64,000 bases of DNA, from contig NZ_JAFCKQ010000016.1 in NCBI RefSeq assembly GCF_018130215.1, positions 85,373 to 149,372 on the forward strand. Direction: 5' to 3'. A program made the position numbers and the translations under genes. The stretch is from Bradyrhizobium jicamae (GTDB taxonomy: Bacteria > Pseudomonadota > Alphaproteobacteria > Rhizobiales > Xanthobacteraceae). A model generated the notes under the pieces. It ran no database searches, had not been told where the DNA came from, and saw only the letters and a program-made list of their open reading frames with translations. Within the stretch, counting starts at the first letter, position 1; the number at the start of each line of letters is the position of its first letter. This document shows, piece by piece, positions 45,248 through 53,370 of this stretch.

Positions 45248-46069
45248 TCAGCTCTTCTTCATGTCGTAGACGTGCTCGGGCCCCGGAAAGGCGCGGCTCT
45301 TCACGTCGCGCGCAAAGGTCGCGATCGCTTGCTCGATCGCGGGGCCGAGATTGCCGTAGCGGCGCACGAATTTCGGCGCGCGTGGCGACAGGCCGAGCAT
45401 GTCCTCCAGCACCAGCACCTGGCCGTCGCAGGCGCTGCTCGCGCCGATGCCGATGGTCGGCACCGCGACCGATTGCGTGATCTTGCGCGCCAGCGGCTCG
45501 GCCACCGCCTCGACCACGATCGAGAAGGCGCCGGCCTCCGCAATCGCGCGCGCATCGTTCTCGATCGGTGCCCAGTTGGCCTCATCGCGGCCCTGGGCGC
45601 GGAACGAGCCGAGCGTGTTGATCGATTGCGGCGTCAACCCGATATGGCCCATCACGGGGATGCCGCGCTCGGACAGGAACGCGACCGTCTCCGCCATCCG
45701 TACGCCGCCCTCGAGCTTGACGGCGCCGCACAGCGTCTCCTTCATGATCCGCACCGCCGAGTGAAATGCCTGCTCCTTCGAGCCCTCATAGGACCCGAAC
45801 GGCATGTCGACGACGACCAGCGCAGCTTGCGAGCCGCGCATCACGGCGCGGCCCTGCAGGATCATCATGTCGAGCGTGACGGGCACCGTGGTCTCGAAGC
45901 CGTGCATGACATTGCCGAGGGAATCGCCGACCAGGATGGCGTCGCAGTGCCGATCCACCAGCGCCGCGGTGTGCGCGTGATACGAGGTCAGCATCACGAT
46001 CGGCTCGCCATTCTTGCGGGCGCGCAGATCCGGCGCGGTCTTGCGCTTGATGGCTGACTGTACGGACAT
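45248..46069 (-). CDS. panB: 3-methyl-2-oxobutanoate hydroxymethyltransferase
   Basis: A 273-residue enzyme of pantothenate synthesis that adds a hydroxymethyl group to ketoisovalerate using methylenetetrahydrofolate. Metal- and substrate-binding motifs are VGDSLGNVMHG, VDMPFGSYEGS, KLEGG, GHIGLTPQS and GIGASSACDGQVLVLEDMLG. panC is not adjacent. It begins 1 base after the NnrU gene stop. Confidence 0.95.
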   Translation of the reverse strand: MSVQSAIKRKTAPDLRARKNGEPIVMLTSYHAHTAALVDRHCDAILVGDSLGNVMHGFETTVPVTLDMMILQGRAVMRGSQAALVVVDMPFGSYEGSKEQAFHSAVRIMKETLCGAVKLEGGVRMAETVAFLSERGIPVMGHIGLTPQSINTLGSFRAQGRDEANWAPIENDARAIAEAGAFSIVVEAVAEPLARKITQSVAVPTIGIGASSACDGQVLVLEDMLGLSPRAPKFVRRYGNLGPAIEQAIATFARDVKSRAFPGPEHVYDMKKS

Positions 46070-46070
46070 C

Positions 46071-46655
46071 TCAGGCCCCCATGACAGGCACGCCGATCAC
46101 GACCGGATGGAACGCGAACGCCAGCGCCAGATACGCGACGACACCGACCGCGATCGCGATCAGGTCGTTGGTCAGACCGCCCACCGGGATCGGCGGCGCG
46201 CCGGGGTCGCTGCGGCGCTTCAGCGAAATGCGGTCATAGACCGCCCAGGCGAGAAACGAGCCGAACAGGATGATCGAGCCGAGATCGCCGTTGGCGAGCA
46301 GATGCGCAAACGCCCACAGCTTCACCCCGGCCAGCATCGGATGCTTCAGCGTCGTGTAGATGCGGCCGCGGATATAGGACGCCGCCACCAGGATCACGGC
46401 GGGCAGCATCAGCGCCACGGTGATGTGCTTGAACGCGGTCGGCGGCGTCCAGACCTCGATCATTCCGGCGGAGCGGTAGTGGCCGAAGCCCCAGACGATC
46501 AGCACGAGGCCCGCGACGGAGACCAGCGAATAGACGCCCTTGTAGGCCCCCTCGCCCATCGCCTTCACGAGGCCCGCGCGCAGCTCGCGCCTGGTGGTGA
46601 GCACGTGGATGCCGAGGAACAGCACGAGACCCAGGATCAAGACGAGCAGTCCCAC
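46071..46655 (-). CDS. NnrU family membrane protein
   Basis: A 194-residue protein with about five to six helices and the NnrU motifs HPMLAGVKLWAFAHLLANGD and GSIILFGSFLAWAVYD. The founder is linked to nitrite/nitric oxide reductase expression and the fold is close to carotenoid/isoprenylcysteine methyltransferase-like proteins. There are no denitrification genes in this window, so a specific role is not supported. It starts an operon with panB and the acyl-CoA synthetase. Confidence 0.85.
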   Translation of the reverse strand: MGLLVLILGLVLFLGIHVLTTRRELRAGLVKAMGEGAYKGVYSLVSVAGLVLIVWGFGHYRSAGMIEVWTPPTAFKHITVALMLPAVILVAASYIRGRIYTTLKHPMLAGVKLWAFAHLLANGDLGSIILFGSFLAWAVYDRISLKRRSDPGAPPIPVGGLTNDLIAIAVGVVAYLALAFAFHPVVIGVPVMGA

Positions 46656-46739
46656 GATGTTCCTCCCCGGATGCCATCAATTCCGGCTATCGCGTATCAT
46701 CTTCGGGCGGAGGAACGCAATGCGTCGCGGCCCGCGCCG

Positions 46740-47348
46740 TCACGGCTTGTCGGCATGCCTGGTGAGCTCGCGATTGTCGACATAGCGGATCATGATCGGG
46801 CGGCCGGCGAGCGCGCCGCCGAGGCCCCCGGTGAATTTCAGCGGCAAGCACGCATCGAGCGAGGCATTGATCGCGTTCAGGTAGGTCGTGCGGGTGTCCA
46901 CGGGGACGCCTGACGTCGCGAATGTCAGCCGTGGCGCGCCGATCATCTCGCCCGACCGCTTGAAGCTGAAGCGGACCGACATCTGCATGCCGGCGCGTGC
47001 GGTATCGGCCGCCGGCGGCGACCAGCAGGAGCGCAGCGCGGCAAAGAGATCGCCGATGGTATCGAGGTCATGGTCCGGCTTGCGGTACTTCCCGGCCTGA
47101 TCCTCGGGCGGCACGGCGAGGACCGTGAGCTGCAGGTTTTCACCATATGGATAGTTCATTTCGGGCAGGCACGGCCCGTGATTCAGCACGCTGCAAAATC
47201 CTGGCACGCAAGGCTGGTCATCGAGCACGCTGCACGGTGTATGCGCGAACGGCACCGGATTGGTTTGGCGCTCGCGCTCGCCGGCCGCGGCCGAAGGAGC
47301 GATCGCCAGCAGGGCGAGAGCGAGGCAGATGGCAATTCGTCGGAGCAT
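46740..47348 (-). CDS. Secreted protein with TonB C-terminal-like domain
   Basis: A 202-residue protein with a signal peptide ending SAAAG near residue 24. A region with several cysteines follows (HTPCSVLDDQPCVPGFC), then a C-terminal part (LRSCWSPPAADTARAGMQMSVRFSFKRSGEMIG...) that resembles the TonB/TolA C-terminal domain in its WxPP and strand pattern. It has no N-terminal anchor of true TonB. Function unknown. The start is ATG 47348 because the longer TTG frame gives a poor signal peptide. Confidence 0.65.
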   Translation of the reverse strand: MLRRIAICLALALLAIAPSAAAGERERQTNPVPFAHTPCSVLDDQPCVPGFCSVLNHGPCLPEMNYPYGENLQLTVLAVPPEDQAGKYRKPDHDLDTIGDLFAALRSCWSPPAADTARAGMQMSVRFSFKRSGEMIGAPRLTFATSGVPVDTRTTYLNAINASLDACLPLKFTGGLGGALAGRPIMIRYVDNRELTRHADKP

Positions 47349-47445
47349 GCGAATGGACCCGGAAAACGCCAACCGTGAAGATGGTCCCGTAACCCGAATG
47401 CATCAAGCGGGGGCGCGTTCACGTCCTCGCGCTTACTTCGCTGTC

Positions 47446-47538
47446 ATCGCCCGGTGACCGGGCGATCCGGTGTTCCAGAGACGTCGGTGGGTAGCGGAAA
47501 GGCCACGGCGTACCAGGTCCCCCGCCTGAGCGGGGGAC
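47446..47538. repeat. Composite palindromic repeat between two minus-strand genes
   Basis: Two hairpins: ATCGCCCGGT-G-ACCGGGCGAT (47446-47466) and GTCCCCCGC-CTGA-GCGGGGGAC (47517-47538). I recall this paired element as a common Bradyrhizobium intergenic repeat. It lies just after the prfC stop (47558, minus strand) and may also end the prfC transcript. Confidence 0.65.
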
Positions 47539-47557
47539 GACACCGAGTATGAAGCGC

Positions 47558-49177
47558 TCACGCCCGCTTCTTCACGTCCTTGACGCTGGAGAAGGCGATG
47601 TCCTCGGCGCGTTCGCGGGTATAGCCGAGATAGAACTCGTTCTTGGCCATGAACACGGGATCGCCGTCGACGTCATCGGCGATGCCGGAATTGTTGGCCG
47701 CGATGAAGGCCTCGAGCTTCTTCTTGTCGTCAGACGAGATCCAGCGCGCCAGCGAGAATTCGGAGACCTCGAACTCGACCGGCAGCGAATATTCGGCATC
47801 GAGCCGCGCCTTCAGCACGTCGAGCTGCAGCGGGCCGACCACGCCGACCAGCGCAGGCGCCCCGTCGCGCGGGCGGAACACCTGCACGACGCCCTCCTCC
47901 GACATCTGCTGGAGGGCTTCCTTGAGTTTCTTGGCCTTCATCGCATCCGTCAGGCGGACGCGGCGGACGATTTCCGGCGCAAAGCTCGGCACGCCGACGA
48001 AGGTCAGATCCTCGCCCTCGGTCAGGGTATCGCCGATCCGCAACGTACCGTGATTGGGGATGCCGACGACGTCGCCGGCAAATGCCTCGTCCGCCACGGA
48101 GCGGTCCTGGGCGAAGAAGAATTGCGGGCTCGACAGGCTCATATTCTTGCCGGTGCGCACCAGCTTGGCCTTCATGCCGCGGCTGAGCTTGCCCGAGCAG
48201 AGACGCGCAAACGCGATGCGGTCGCGGTGGTTCGGATCCATGTTGGCCTGGATCTTGAACACGAAGGCGCTCATGCGCGGCTCTGCAGCCTCGACCTTGC
48301 GCAAATCGGAATCCTGCGCGCGCGGCGCGGGCGCGAACCTGCCCAGACCCTCGAGCAGGTCGCCGACGCCGAAATTGCGCAGCGCGCTGCCGAAATAGAC
48401 CGGCGTCAGGTGGCCCTCGCGGAACGCTGCAAGATCGAACGGCTTGCAGGCCTCCGACGCCAGTTCCAGCTCGTCCCTGACGGTGGCAACGTCGAGATTG
48501 GGGTTGCGGGCGCCGAGATCGGCGATGTCGATCTGCTCGGTGGCGCCGGTCTTGGCGCCGCCGCCTTCGAGCAGTCGCACGCCGCCATTGACGACGTCAT
48601 AGGTGCCGAGGAAGTCGCGGCCACGGCCGACCGGCCAGGTCATCGGCGTGGTGTCGAGCGCCAGCGTCTTCTCGATCTCGTCCAGCAGTTCGAAGGTGTC
48701 GCGACTCTCGCGGTCCATCTTGTTGATGAAGGTGATGATCGGGATGTCGCGGAGGCGGCAGACCTCGAACAGCTTTCGCGTGCGCGCCTCGATGCCCTTG
48801 GCGGCGTCGATCACCATGACCGCGGAGTCGACCGCGGTCAGCGTGCGATAGGTGTCTTCCGAAAAGTCCTCGTGGCCCGGGGTATCCAGCAGGTTGAACA
48901 CGAGGTCGTTGAACTCGAAGGTCATCACCGAAGTGACGACCGAGATGCCGCGCTCGCGCTCGATCTTCATCCAGTCCGAGCGGGTGTTGCGCCGCTCGCC
49001 CTTGGCCTTGACCTGGCCTGCGAGATTGATCGCGCCGCCGAACAGCAGGAGCTTCTCCGTCAGCGTGGTCTTGCCGGCGTCCGGATGCGAAATAATGGCG
49101 AACGTGCGCCGCCGCGCCACTTCCTCTGAGAGCGGCGAGCGGGACGTCGATTCGGCTGTGACTGATATGTCGGACAT
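47558..49177 (-). CDS. prfC: Peptide chain release factor 3
   Basis: A 539-residue translational GTPase that recycles RF1/RF2 from the ribosome. GTP motifs are HPDAGKTTLTEKLLL, DTPGHEDFS and NKMDRE. The RF3-specific switch region RGISVVTSVMTFEF and C-terminal domains (TLRIGDTLTEGE) are present. ATG 49177 is chosen over the longer frame; the N-terminal 20 residues are a short extension. Confidence 0.94.
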   Translation of the reverse strand: MSDISVTAESTSRSPLSEEVARRRTFAIISHPDAGKTTLTEKLLLFGGAINLAGQVKAKGERRNTRSDWMKIERERGISVVTSVMTFEFNDLVFNLLDTPGHEDFSEDTYRTLTAVDSAVMVIDAAKGIEARTRKLFEVCRLRDIPIITFINKMDRESRDTFELLDEIEKTLALDTTPMTWPVGRGRDFLGTYDVVNGGVRLLEGGGAKTGATEQIDIADLGARNPNLDVATVRDELELASEACKPFDLAAFREGHLTPVYFGSALRNFGVGDLLEGLGRFAPAPRAQDSDLRKVEAAEPRMSAFVFKIQANMDPNHRDRIAFARLCSGKLSRGMKAKLVRTGKNMSLSSPQFFFAQDRSVADEAFAGDVVGIPNHGTLRIGDTLTEGEDLTFVGVPSFAPEIVRRVRLTDAMKAKKLKEALQQMSEEGVVQVFRPRDGAPALVGVVGPLQLDVLKARLDAEYSLPVEFEVSEFSLARWISSDDKKKLEAFIAANNSGIADDVDGDPVFMAKNEFYLGYTRERAEDIAFSSVKDVKKRA

Positions 49178-49260
49178 GGCGGGGCAGCGTTTGGCAGGGA
49201 AAACGGGCGCAATCAAGGGCGTTTTGTCGCAATGCGGAATGCCTGAAGGCTCCCCATATA

Positions 49261-49314
49261 GGTGGGGGAAGGACGACCTTCATCTCACCACATCACCTGC
49301 GGGGACGACCCTGC
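49261..49314 (+). promoter_or_regulatory. Guanidine-II riboswitch (mini-ykkC)
   Basis: Two stem-loops each with an ACGA loop: GAAGG-ACGA-CCTTC (49268-49281), with an outer GGTG/CACC helix (49261-49264 with 49286-49289), and GCGGGG-ACGA-CCCTGC (49299-49314, one G-U pair). The ribosome site GGAGGG follows at 49322 and the sugE start at 49334. Two ACGR-capped hairpins directly in front of an SMR-family exporter is the textbook layout of this class. Confidence 0.88.
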
Positions 49315-49333
49315 CTTATCCGGAGGGTTCGTC

Positions 49334-49648
49334 ATGGCATGGGCCATACTGTTTACCGCAGGCCTGCTTGAGATCGGCTGGGCCATTGGGCTGAAATATA
49401 CCGACGGTTTCTCGCGGCCGGTCGCATCGGTTCTGACCCTGGCAGCCATGGCCGGAAGCGTCATCCTGCTCGGCGTCGCGCTCAAGAGCCTGCCGATCGG
49501 AACCGCCTATGCGGTCTGGACCGGGATCGGTGCGGTGGGCACCGCGGCGCTGGGCATCGTTCTGCTCGGTGAACCCGCCACCGCAATGCGGCTTGCCAGC
49601 ATCGGACTGATCGTCGCCGGTATCGCGGGCCTCAAGCTCGTTAGCTGA
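49334..49648 (+). CDS. sugE: SMR-family guanidinium exporter (SugE/Gdx)
   Basis: A 104-residue, four-helix protein that works as an antiparallel dimer. The essential Glu13 lies in GLLEIGWAIGLKY. The SugE-type motif LPIGTAYAVWTGIGAVG around residue 56-72 separates it from drug-exporting EmrE. Known members exchange guanidinium for protons. Expression is probably turned on by guanidinium through the riboswitch upstream. The start is ATG 49334, 7 bases after GGAGG. It abuts the convergent phosphate transporter gene with no gap. Confidence 0.93.
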   Translation: MAWAILFTAGLLEIGWAIGLKYTDGFSRPVASVLTLAAMAGSVILLGVALKSLPIGTAYAVWTGIGAVGTAALGIVLLGEPATAMRLASIGLIVAGIAGLKLVS

Positions 49649-50653
49649 TCAACGAAGGATCATCACCGCCCAATAGCTCAGCGCCGCGACGGCGGCCGAC
49701 GCAGGGATCGTGATCACCCAGGCATAGACGATCGAGCTTGCCACGTTCCAGCGCACGGCGGAGAGCCGCCGCGCCGCGCCGACACCGACGATGGCTCCCG
49801 TGATGGTGTGGGTGGTCGAGACGGGAACCCCGAGGAAGGTTGCGATGAACAGGGTCGCGGCGCCGCCGGTCTCGGCGCAAAAGCCCTGCATCGGCGTCAG
49901 TTTCGTGATCCGCAGCCCCATGGTGCGCACGATCCGCCAGCCGCCCATCAGCGTGCCCAGCGCCATTGCGCTCTGGCAGGACAGCACCACCCAGAACGGG
50001 ATCTCGAACGTTTCACCGACATGGCCCTGCGAATAGAGAAGCACGGCGATGATGCCCATGGTCTTCTGGGCGTCATTGCCGCCATGGCCGAGCGAGTACA
50101 GCGAGGCCGAGCCGAACTGCAGGATACGGAAGGCACGATCGACTGCAAACGGCGTCGACCGCACCGACAGCCAGGACACGATCGCGACCAGCACCAGTGC
50201 CAGGATGAAGCCGACCACCGGCGAGAGCACGATCGCCAGCAGCGTCTTGGTCAGCCCGCTCCACACGGCCGCCTTGATTCCCGCCTTGGCCATGCCGGCG
50301 CCGACCAGGCCGCCGATCAGCGCATGCGAGCTCGAAGAGGGAATGCCGAGCGCCCAGGTGATCAGGTTCCAGACGATCGCGCCGACCAGCGCGGCGAAGA
50401 TCACGGTGGCGTCGACGACGGCCGGATCGATGATCCCGGTGCCGATGGTGTTGGCGACGTGCAGGCCGAACATCGCGAAAGCGACGAAATTGAAGAACGC
50501 CGCCCAGAACACCGCATATTGCGGCCGCAGCACCCGGGTCGAGACGATGGTCGCGATCGAGTTCGCGGCATCGTGCAGGCCGTTCAGGAAATCGAACAGC
50601 AGCGCGACCGCGATCAGAATAACCAGGACGGGAAGACCCAGCGTGGCGTCCAC
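49649..50653 (-). CDS. pit: Inorganic phosphate transporter (Pit family)
   Basis: A 334-residue low-affinity phosphate permease with about ten helices. Both PHO-4 motifs are present (FDFLNGLHDAANSIATIVSTRVL near the N-terminus; GGNDAQKTMGI and VPVSTTHTITGAIVGVG in the second half). It follows the DUF47 gene by 15 bases, the standard partnership for this transporter. Confidence 0.93.
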   Translation of the reverse strand: MDATLGLPVLVILIAVALLFDFLNGLHDAANSIATIVSTRVLRPQYAVFWAAFFNFVAFAMFGLHVANTIGTGIIDPAVVDATVIFAALVGAIVWNLITWALGIPSSSSHALIGGLVGAGMAKAGIKAAVWSGLTKTLLAIVLSPVVGFILALVLVAIVSWLSVRSTPFAVDRAFRILQFGSASLYSLGHGGNDAQKTMGIIAVLLYSQGHVGETFEIPFWVVLSCQSAMALGTLMGGWRIVRTMGLRITKLTPMQGFCAETGGAATLFIATFLGVPVSTTHTITGAIVGVGAARRLSAVRWNVASSIVYAWVITIPASAAVAALSYWAVMILR

Positions 50654-50668
50654 GTGATGGCCCCTGCC

Positions 50669-51313
50669 CTAGACTTGCTCAATGACGATGGAATTGATCT
50701 CGTTGGCGACGTCGTCGAAACGATCGGCGACCTTCTCCAGGTGATCGTAGATTTCGGCGCCGACGATGAAGTCCATCGTATTGGCGTCGCGGTGCTTCAG
50801 GAACAGCTCCTTCAGCCCGATGTCGTGAAGATCGTCGACCCGGCCTTCGAGCTTGGTCAATTCCTCCGTGATCTGCGCCAGCATCGCGACGTTCTGGCCG
50901 ATCGCCTGCAACAGCGGCAGCGCGCGGCCGACCAGATTGGCGCATTCGATGATCAGGCTGCCGATCTCGCGCATCGGCGGCTCGAATGAGCGCACCTCGA
51001 ACAGCACGACGGCCTTGGCGGTCTGCTGCATCTGGTCGACGGCGTCGTCCATCGACGTGATCAGGTTCTTGATGTCGCCGCGATCGAACGGGGTGATGAA
51101 AGTGCGGCGGACCGCGGTGAGGACCTCGCGCGTGACATTGTCGGCGTCGCTCTCGAACTGGTTGACGCGCTGGCAGTAGACCGGCGTCTCCTCCCCGCCC
51201 TTCAACATGCCCTGCAGCGCCTCAGCGCATTGCACGGCGGTCTGGGCGTGTCGGGCAAAGAGGTCGAAAAACCGCTCTTCCTTGGGGAGGAAGGCACGAA
51301 ACCAGCGCAACAT
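50669..51313 (-). CDS. DUF47/PhoU-like accessory protein of the phosphate transporter
   Basis: A 214-residue all-helical protein of the DUF47 (PhoU-like) family. It begins MLRWFRAFLPKEERFFDLFARHA and has metal-binding-type helices such as ADNVTREVLTAVRRTFITPFDRGDI. It is thought to regulate the Pit transporter encoded next to it. The 157 bases upstream separate it from the livM stop. Confidence 0.9.
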   Translation of the reverse strand: MLRWFRAFLPKEERFFDLFARHAQTAVQCAEALQGMLKGGEETPVYCQRVNQFESDADNVTREVLTAVRRTFITPFDRGDIKNLITSMDDAVDQMQQTAKAVVLFEVRSFEPPMREIGSLIIECANLVGRALPLLQAIGQNVAMLAQITEELTKLEGRVDDLHDIGLKELFLKHRDANTMDFIVGAEIYDHLEKVADRFDDVANEINSIVIEQV

Positions 51314-51470
51314 GAATACGTTCCATCGTTCCGGGACAGCCGTCAGGCGACCGTCACAAAGCTGTCATAGAACGTTTCGCGAGGAAAGCGTCAGAGGTCG
51401 GCGGCCCGTTGGGCCGTCATCCACCGCTTTGTCAGCTCCGGTCGGACCGGCCGCCCTGCCCGGCCGCGCC

Positions 51471-52439
51471 TTAAAGCGACCGCCGGAGGAAGTGAGCGAG
51501 CTCTCCGACCAGTCCTCGCCGGAACAGCAGCACGCAGGCCACGAAAATCACGCCCTGGATCACCGTCACCCACTGGCCGAAACCGGCGAGATATTGCTGC
51601 ATGGCGATGATGACGAAGGCGCCGACCACGGGCCCGAAGATGGTGCCGAGGCCGCCAACCAGCGTCATCAGCACGATTTCACCGGACATCGACCAGTGCA
51701 CGTCGGTGAGCGAGGCGTTCTGCGCCACGAACACTTTCAGCGAGCCGGCGAAGCCCGCGATCGTGCCCGAGAGAATGAAGGCGAGCAGCTTGTACTGGTC
51801 GGTCTTGTAGCCCAGCGAGATCGCCCGCTGCTCATTCTCGCGGATCGACTTGAGGACCTCGCCGAACGGCGAATTGATGGTCCGGTAGATCAGCAGGAAG
51901 CCGGCGAGGAAGCCGACCATCACCACATAATAGAGCACCGTCGGCTTGGAGAGATCGAGGATGCCGAACAGGTGGCCCTGCGGAATGCCCTGGATGCCGT
52001 CCTCGCCATGCGTGAACGGCGCCTGCAGGTAGATGAAGTAAAGCAGCTGGGAGAGCGCCAGCGTGATCATCGAGAAGTAGATGCCCTGCCGCTTGATCGA
52101 GATGTAGCCCGTGACGAGGCCGAGCAAGGCGGCCGCGGCGGTGCCGACCACGATGCCGAGCTCCGGCGGCAGCGCCCAGACCTTCAGCGCATGTGCCGAT
52201 ACGTAGCCGGCGGTGCCGAGAAACATGGCATGGCCGAACGACAACAGGCCGCCATAGCCGATCAGGAGGTTGAAGGCGCAGGCGAGCAGCGCGAAGCACA
52301 ACGCCTGCATCACGAAGAAGGGATAGATGCCCGAAAACGGCACGATCGCGAGCAGCAGCGCCATCACCGCGAACACGATCATCTCGTCGCGCATCGCGCG
52401 GGGCGTCACCGGAATGGTATCGTCGGTCAATGTCGACAT
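51471..52439 (-). CDS. livM: Branched-chain amino acid ABC transporter permease LivM
   Basis: A 322-residue permease with about nine to ten helices. The EAA-type loop is SIRENEQRAISLGYKTDQYKL and the first half has NLLIGYGGLLSFGHAMFLG. It pairs with LivH. It starts 1 base after the LivH stop. Confidence 0.93.
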   Translation of the reverse strand: MSTLTDDTIPVTPRAMRDEMIVFAVMALLLAIVPFSGIYPFFVMQALCFALLACAFNLLIGYGGLLSFGHAMFLGTAGYVSAHALKVWALPPELGIVVGTAAAALLGLVTGYISIKRQGIYFSMITLALSQLLYFIYLQAPFTHGEDGIQGIPQGHLFGILDLSKPTVLYYVVMVGFLAGFLLIYRTINSPFGEVLKSIRENEQRAISLGYKTDQYKLLAFILSGTIAGFAGSLKVFVAQNASLTDVHWSMSGEIVLMTLVGGLGTIFGPVVGAFVIIAMQQYLAGFGQWVTVIQGVIFVACVLLFRRGLVGELAHFLRRSL

Positions 52440-52440
52440 G

Positions 52441-53304
52441 TCAGGCCGCCCGTCCCGTCAGTCCCGTTGGCTTCACCAGCAACACCAGCACCATCAGGAC
52501 AAACACCACGGTGTTGGAGGCTTCGGGATAAAAATACTTGGTCAGTCCCTCGATCACGCCAAGCGCGAAGCCGGTGATGATCGAACCCATGATCGAGCCC
52601 ATGCCGCCGATCACCACCACCGCGAACACCACGATGATGAGGTCGGCACCCATCAATGGCCGGACCTGGTTGATCGGTGCCGACAGCACGCCGGCGAGCG
52701 CGGCAAGGCCGACGCCGAGCCCGTAGGTCAGCGTGATCATCCTGGGCACGTTGATGCCGAAGGCACGCACCAGGGTCGGATTTTCGGTGGCGGCGCGCAA
52801 ATAGGCGCCGAGTTGCGTCTTCTCGATCAGGAACCAGGTCGCGATACACACCACGAGTGAGAAGATAACGACCCAGCCGCGATAGATCGGCAGGAACATG
52901 AAGCCGAGATTCATGCCGCCCTTGAGCTGATCGGGAATCGAGTAAGGCAGACCAGAAGAGCCGAAATAGTTCTGAAACACGCCCTGCACGATCAGCGCGA
53001 TGCCGAAGGTCAACAGCAGGCCGTAGAGATGGTCGAGCCCGGCCAGCCATTGCAGCATGGTCCGCTCGAGGATCATGCCGAAGACGCCGACCACGACCGG
53101 CGCGATGATCAGCGCCCACCAGTAGTTGATGCCGCCCAGATTGAGCAGGAAATACGCCACGAAGGCGCCCATCATATAGAGCGCACCATGCGCGAAATTG
53201 ATGATGTTGAGCATGCCGAAGATCACGGCGAGCCCCAGACTGAGCAGCGCGTAGAACGAGCCGTTGATCAGTCCCACCAGAAGCTGAGCGTAAAGTGCCT
53301 GCAT
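52441..53304 (-). CDS. livH: Branched-chain amino acid ABC transporter permease LivH
   Basis: A 287-residue permease of the Liv type with eight helices, starting MQALYAQLLVGLINGSFYAL. Motifs include AVIFGMLNIINFAHGALYM and the coupling loop TQLGAYLRAATENPTLVRAFGIN. It lies after the binding protein gene, separated by a strong hairpin. Confidence 0.93.
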   Translation of the reverse strand: MQALYAQLLVGLINGSFYALLSLGLAVIFGMLNIINFAHGALYMMGAFVAYFLLNLGGINYWWALIIAPVVVGVFGMILERTMLQWLAGLDHLYGLLLTFGIALIVQGVFQNYFGSSGLPYSIPDQLKGGMNLGFMFLPIYRGWVVIFSLVVCIATWFLIEKTQLGAYLRAATENPTLVRAFGINVPRMITLTYGLGVGLAALAGVLSAPINQVRPLMGADLIIVVFAVVVIGGMGSIMGSIITGFALGVIEGLTKYFYPEASNTVVFVLMVLVLLVKPTGLTGRAA

Positions 53305-53334
53305 CGAGAAAGCTTTCGCCTGAAGCTGGATGGA

Positions 53335-53363
53335 GCCCGCCGGTCACCGCGTGACCGGCGGGC
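53335..53363 (-). terminator. Strong intra-operon hairpin between binding protein and livH
   Basis: 13-bp perfect stem GCCCGCCGGTCAC / GTGACCGGCGGGC, 3-base loop CGC, 8 bases after the binding protein stop and 31 bases before livH. There is no T tract on the minus strand. It probably protects the upstream mRNA or attenuates the downstream permease genes, as known for malE-malF. Confidence 0.6.
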
Positions 53364-53370
53364 GTGATCG

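Noticed and set aside
46071..46655. Denitrification gene cluster suggested by NnrU
   Set aside because: No nitrite or nitric oxide reductase gene is present; the NnrU-like gene is in an operon with panB.
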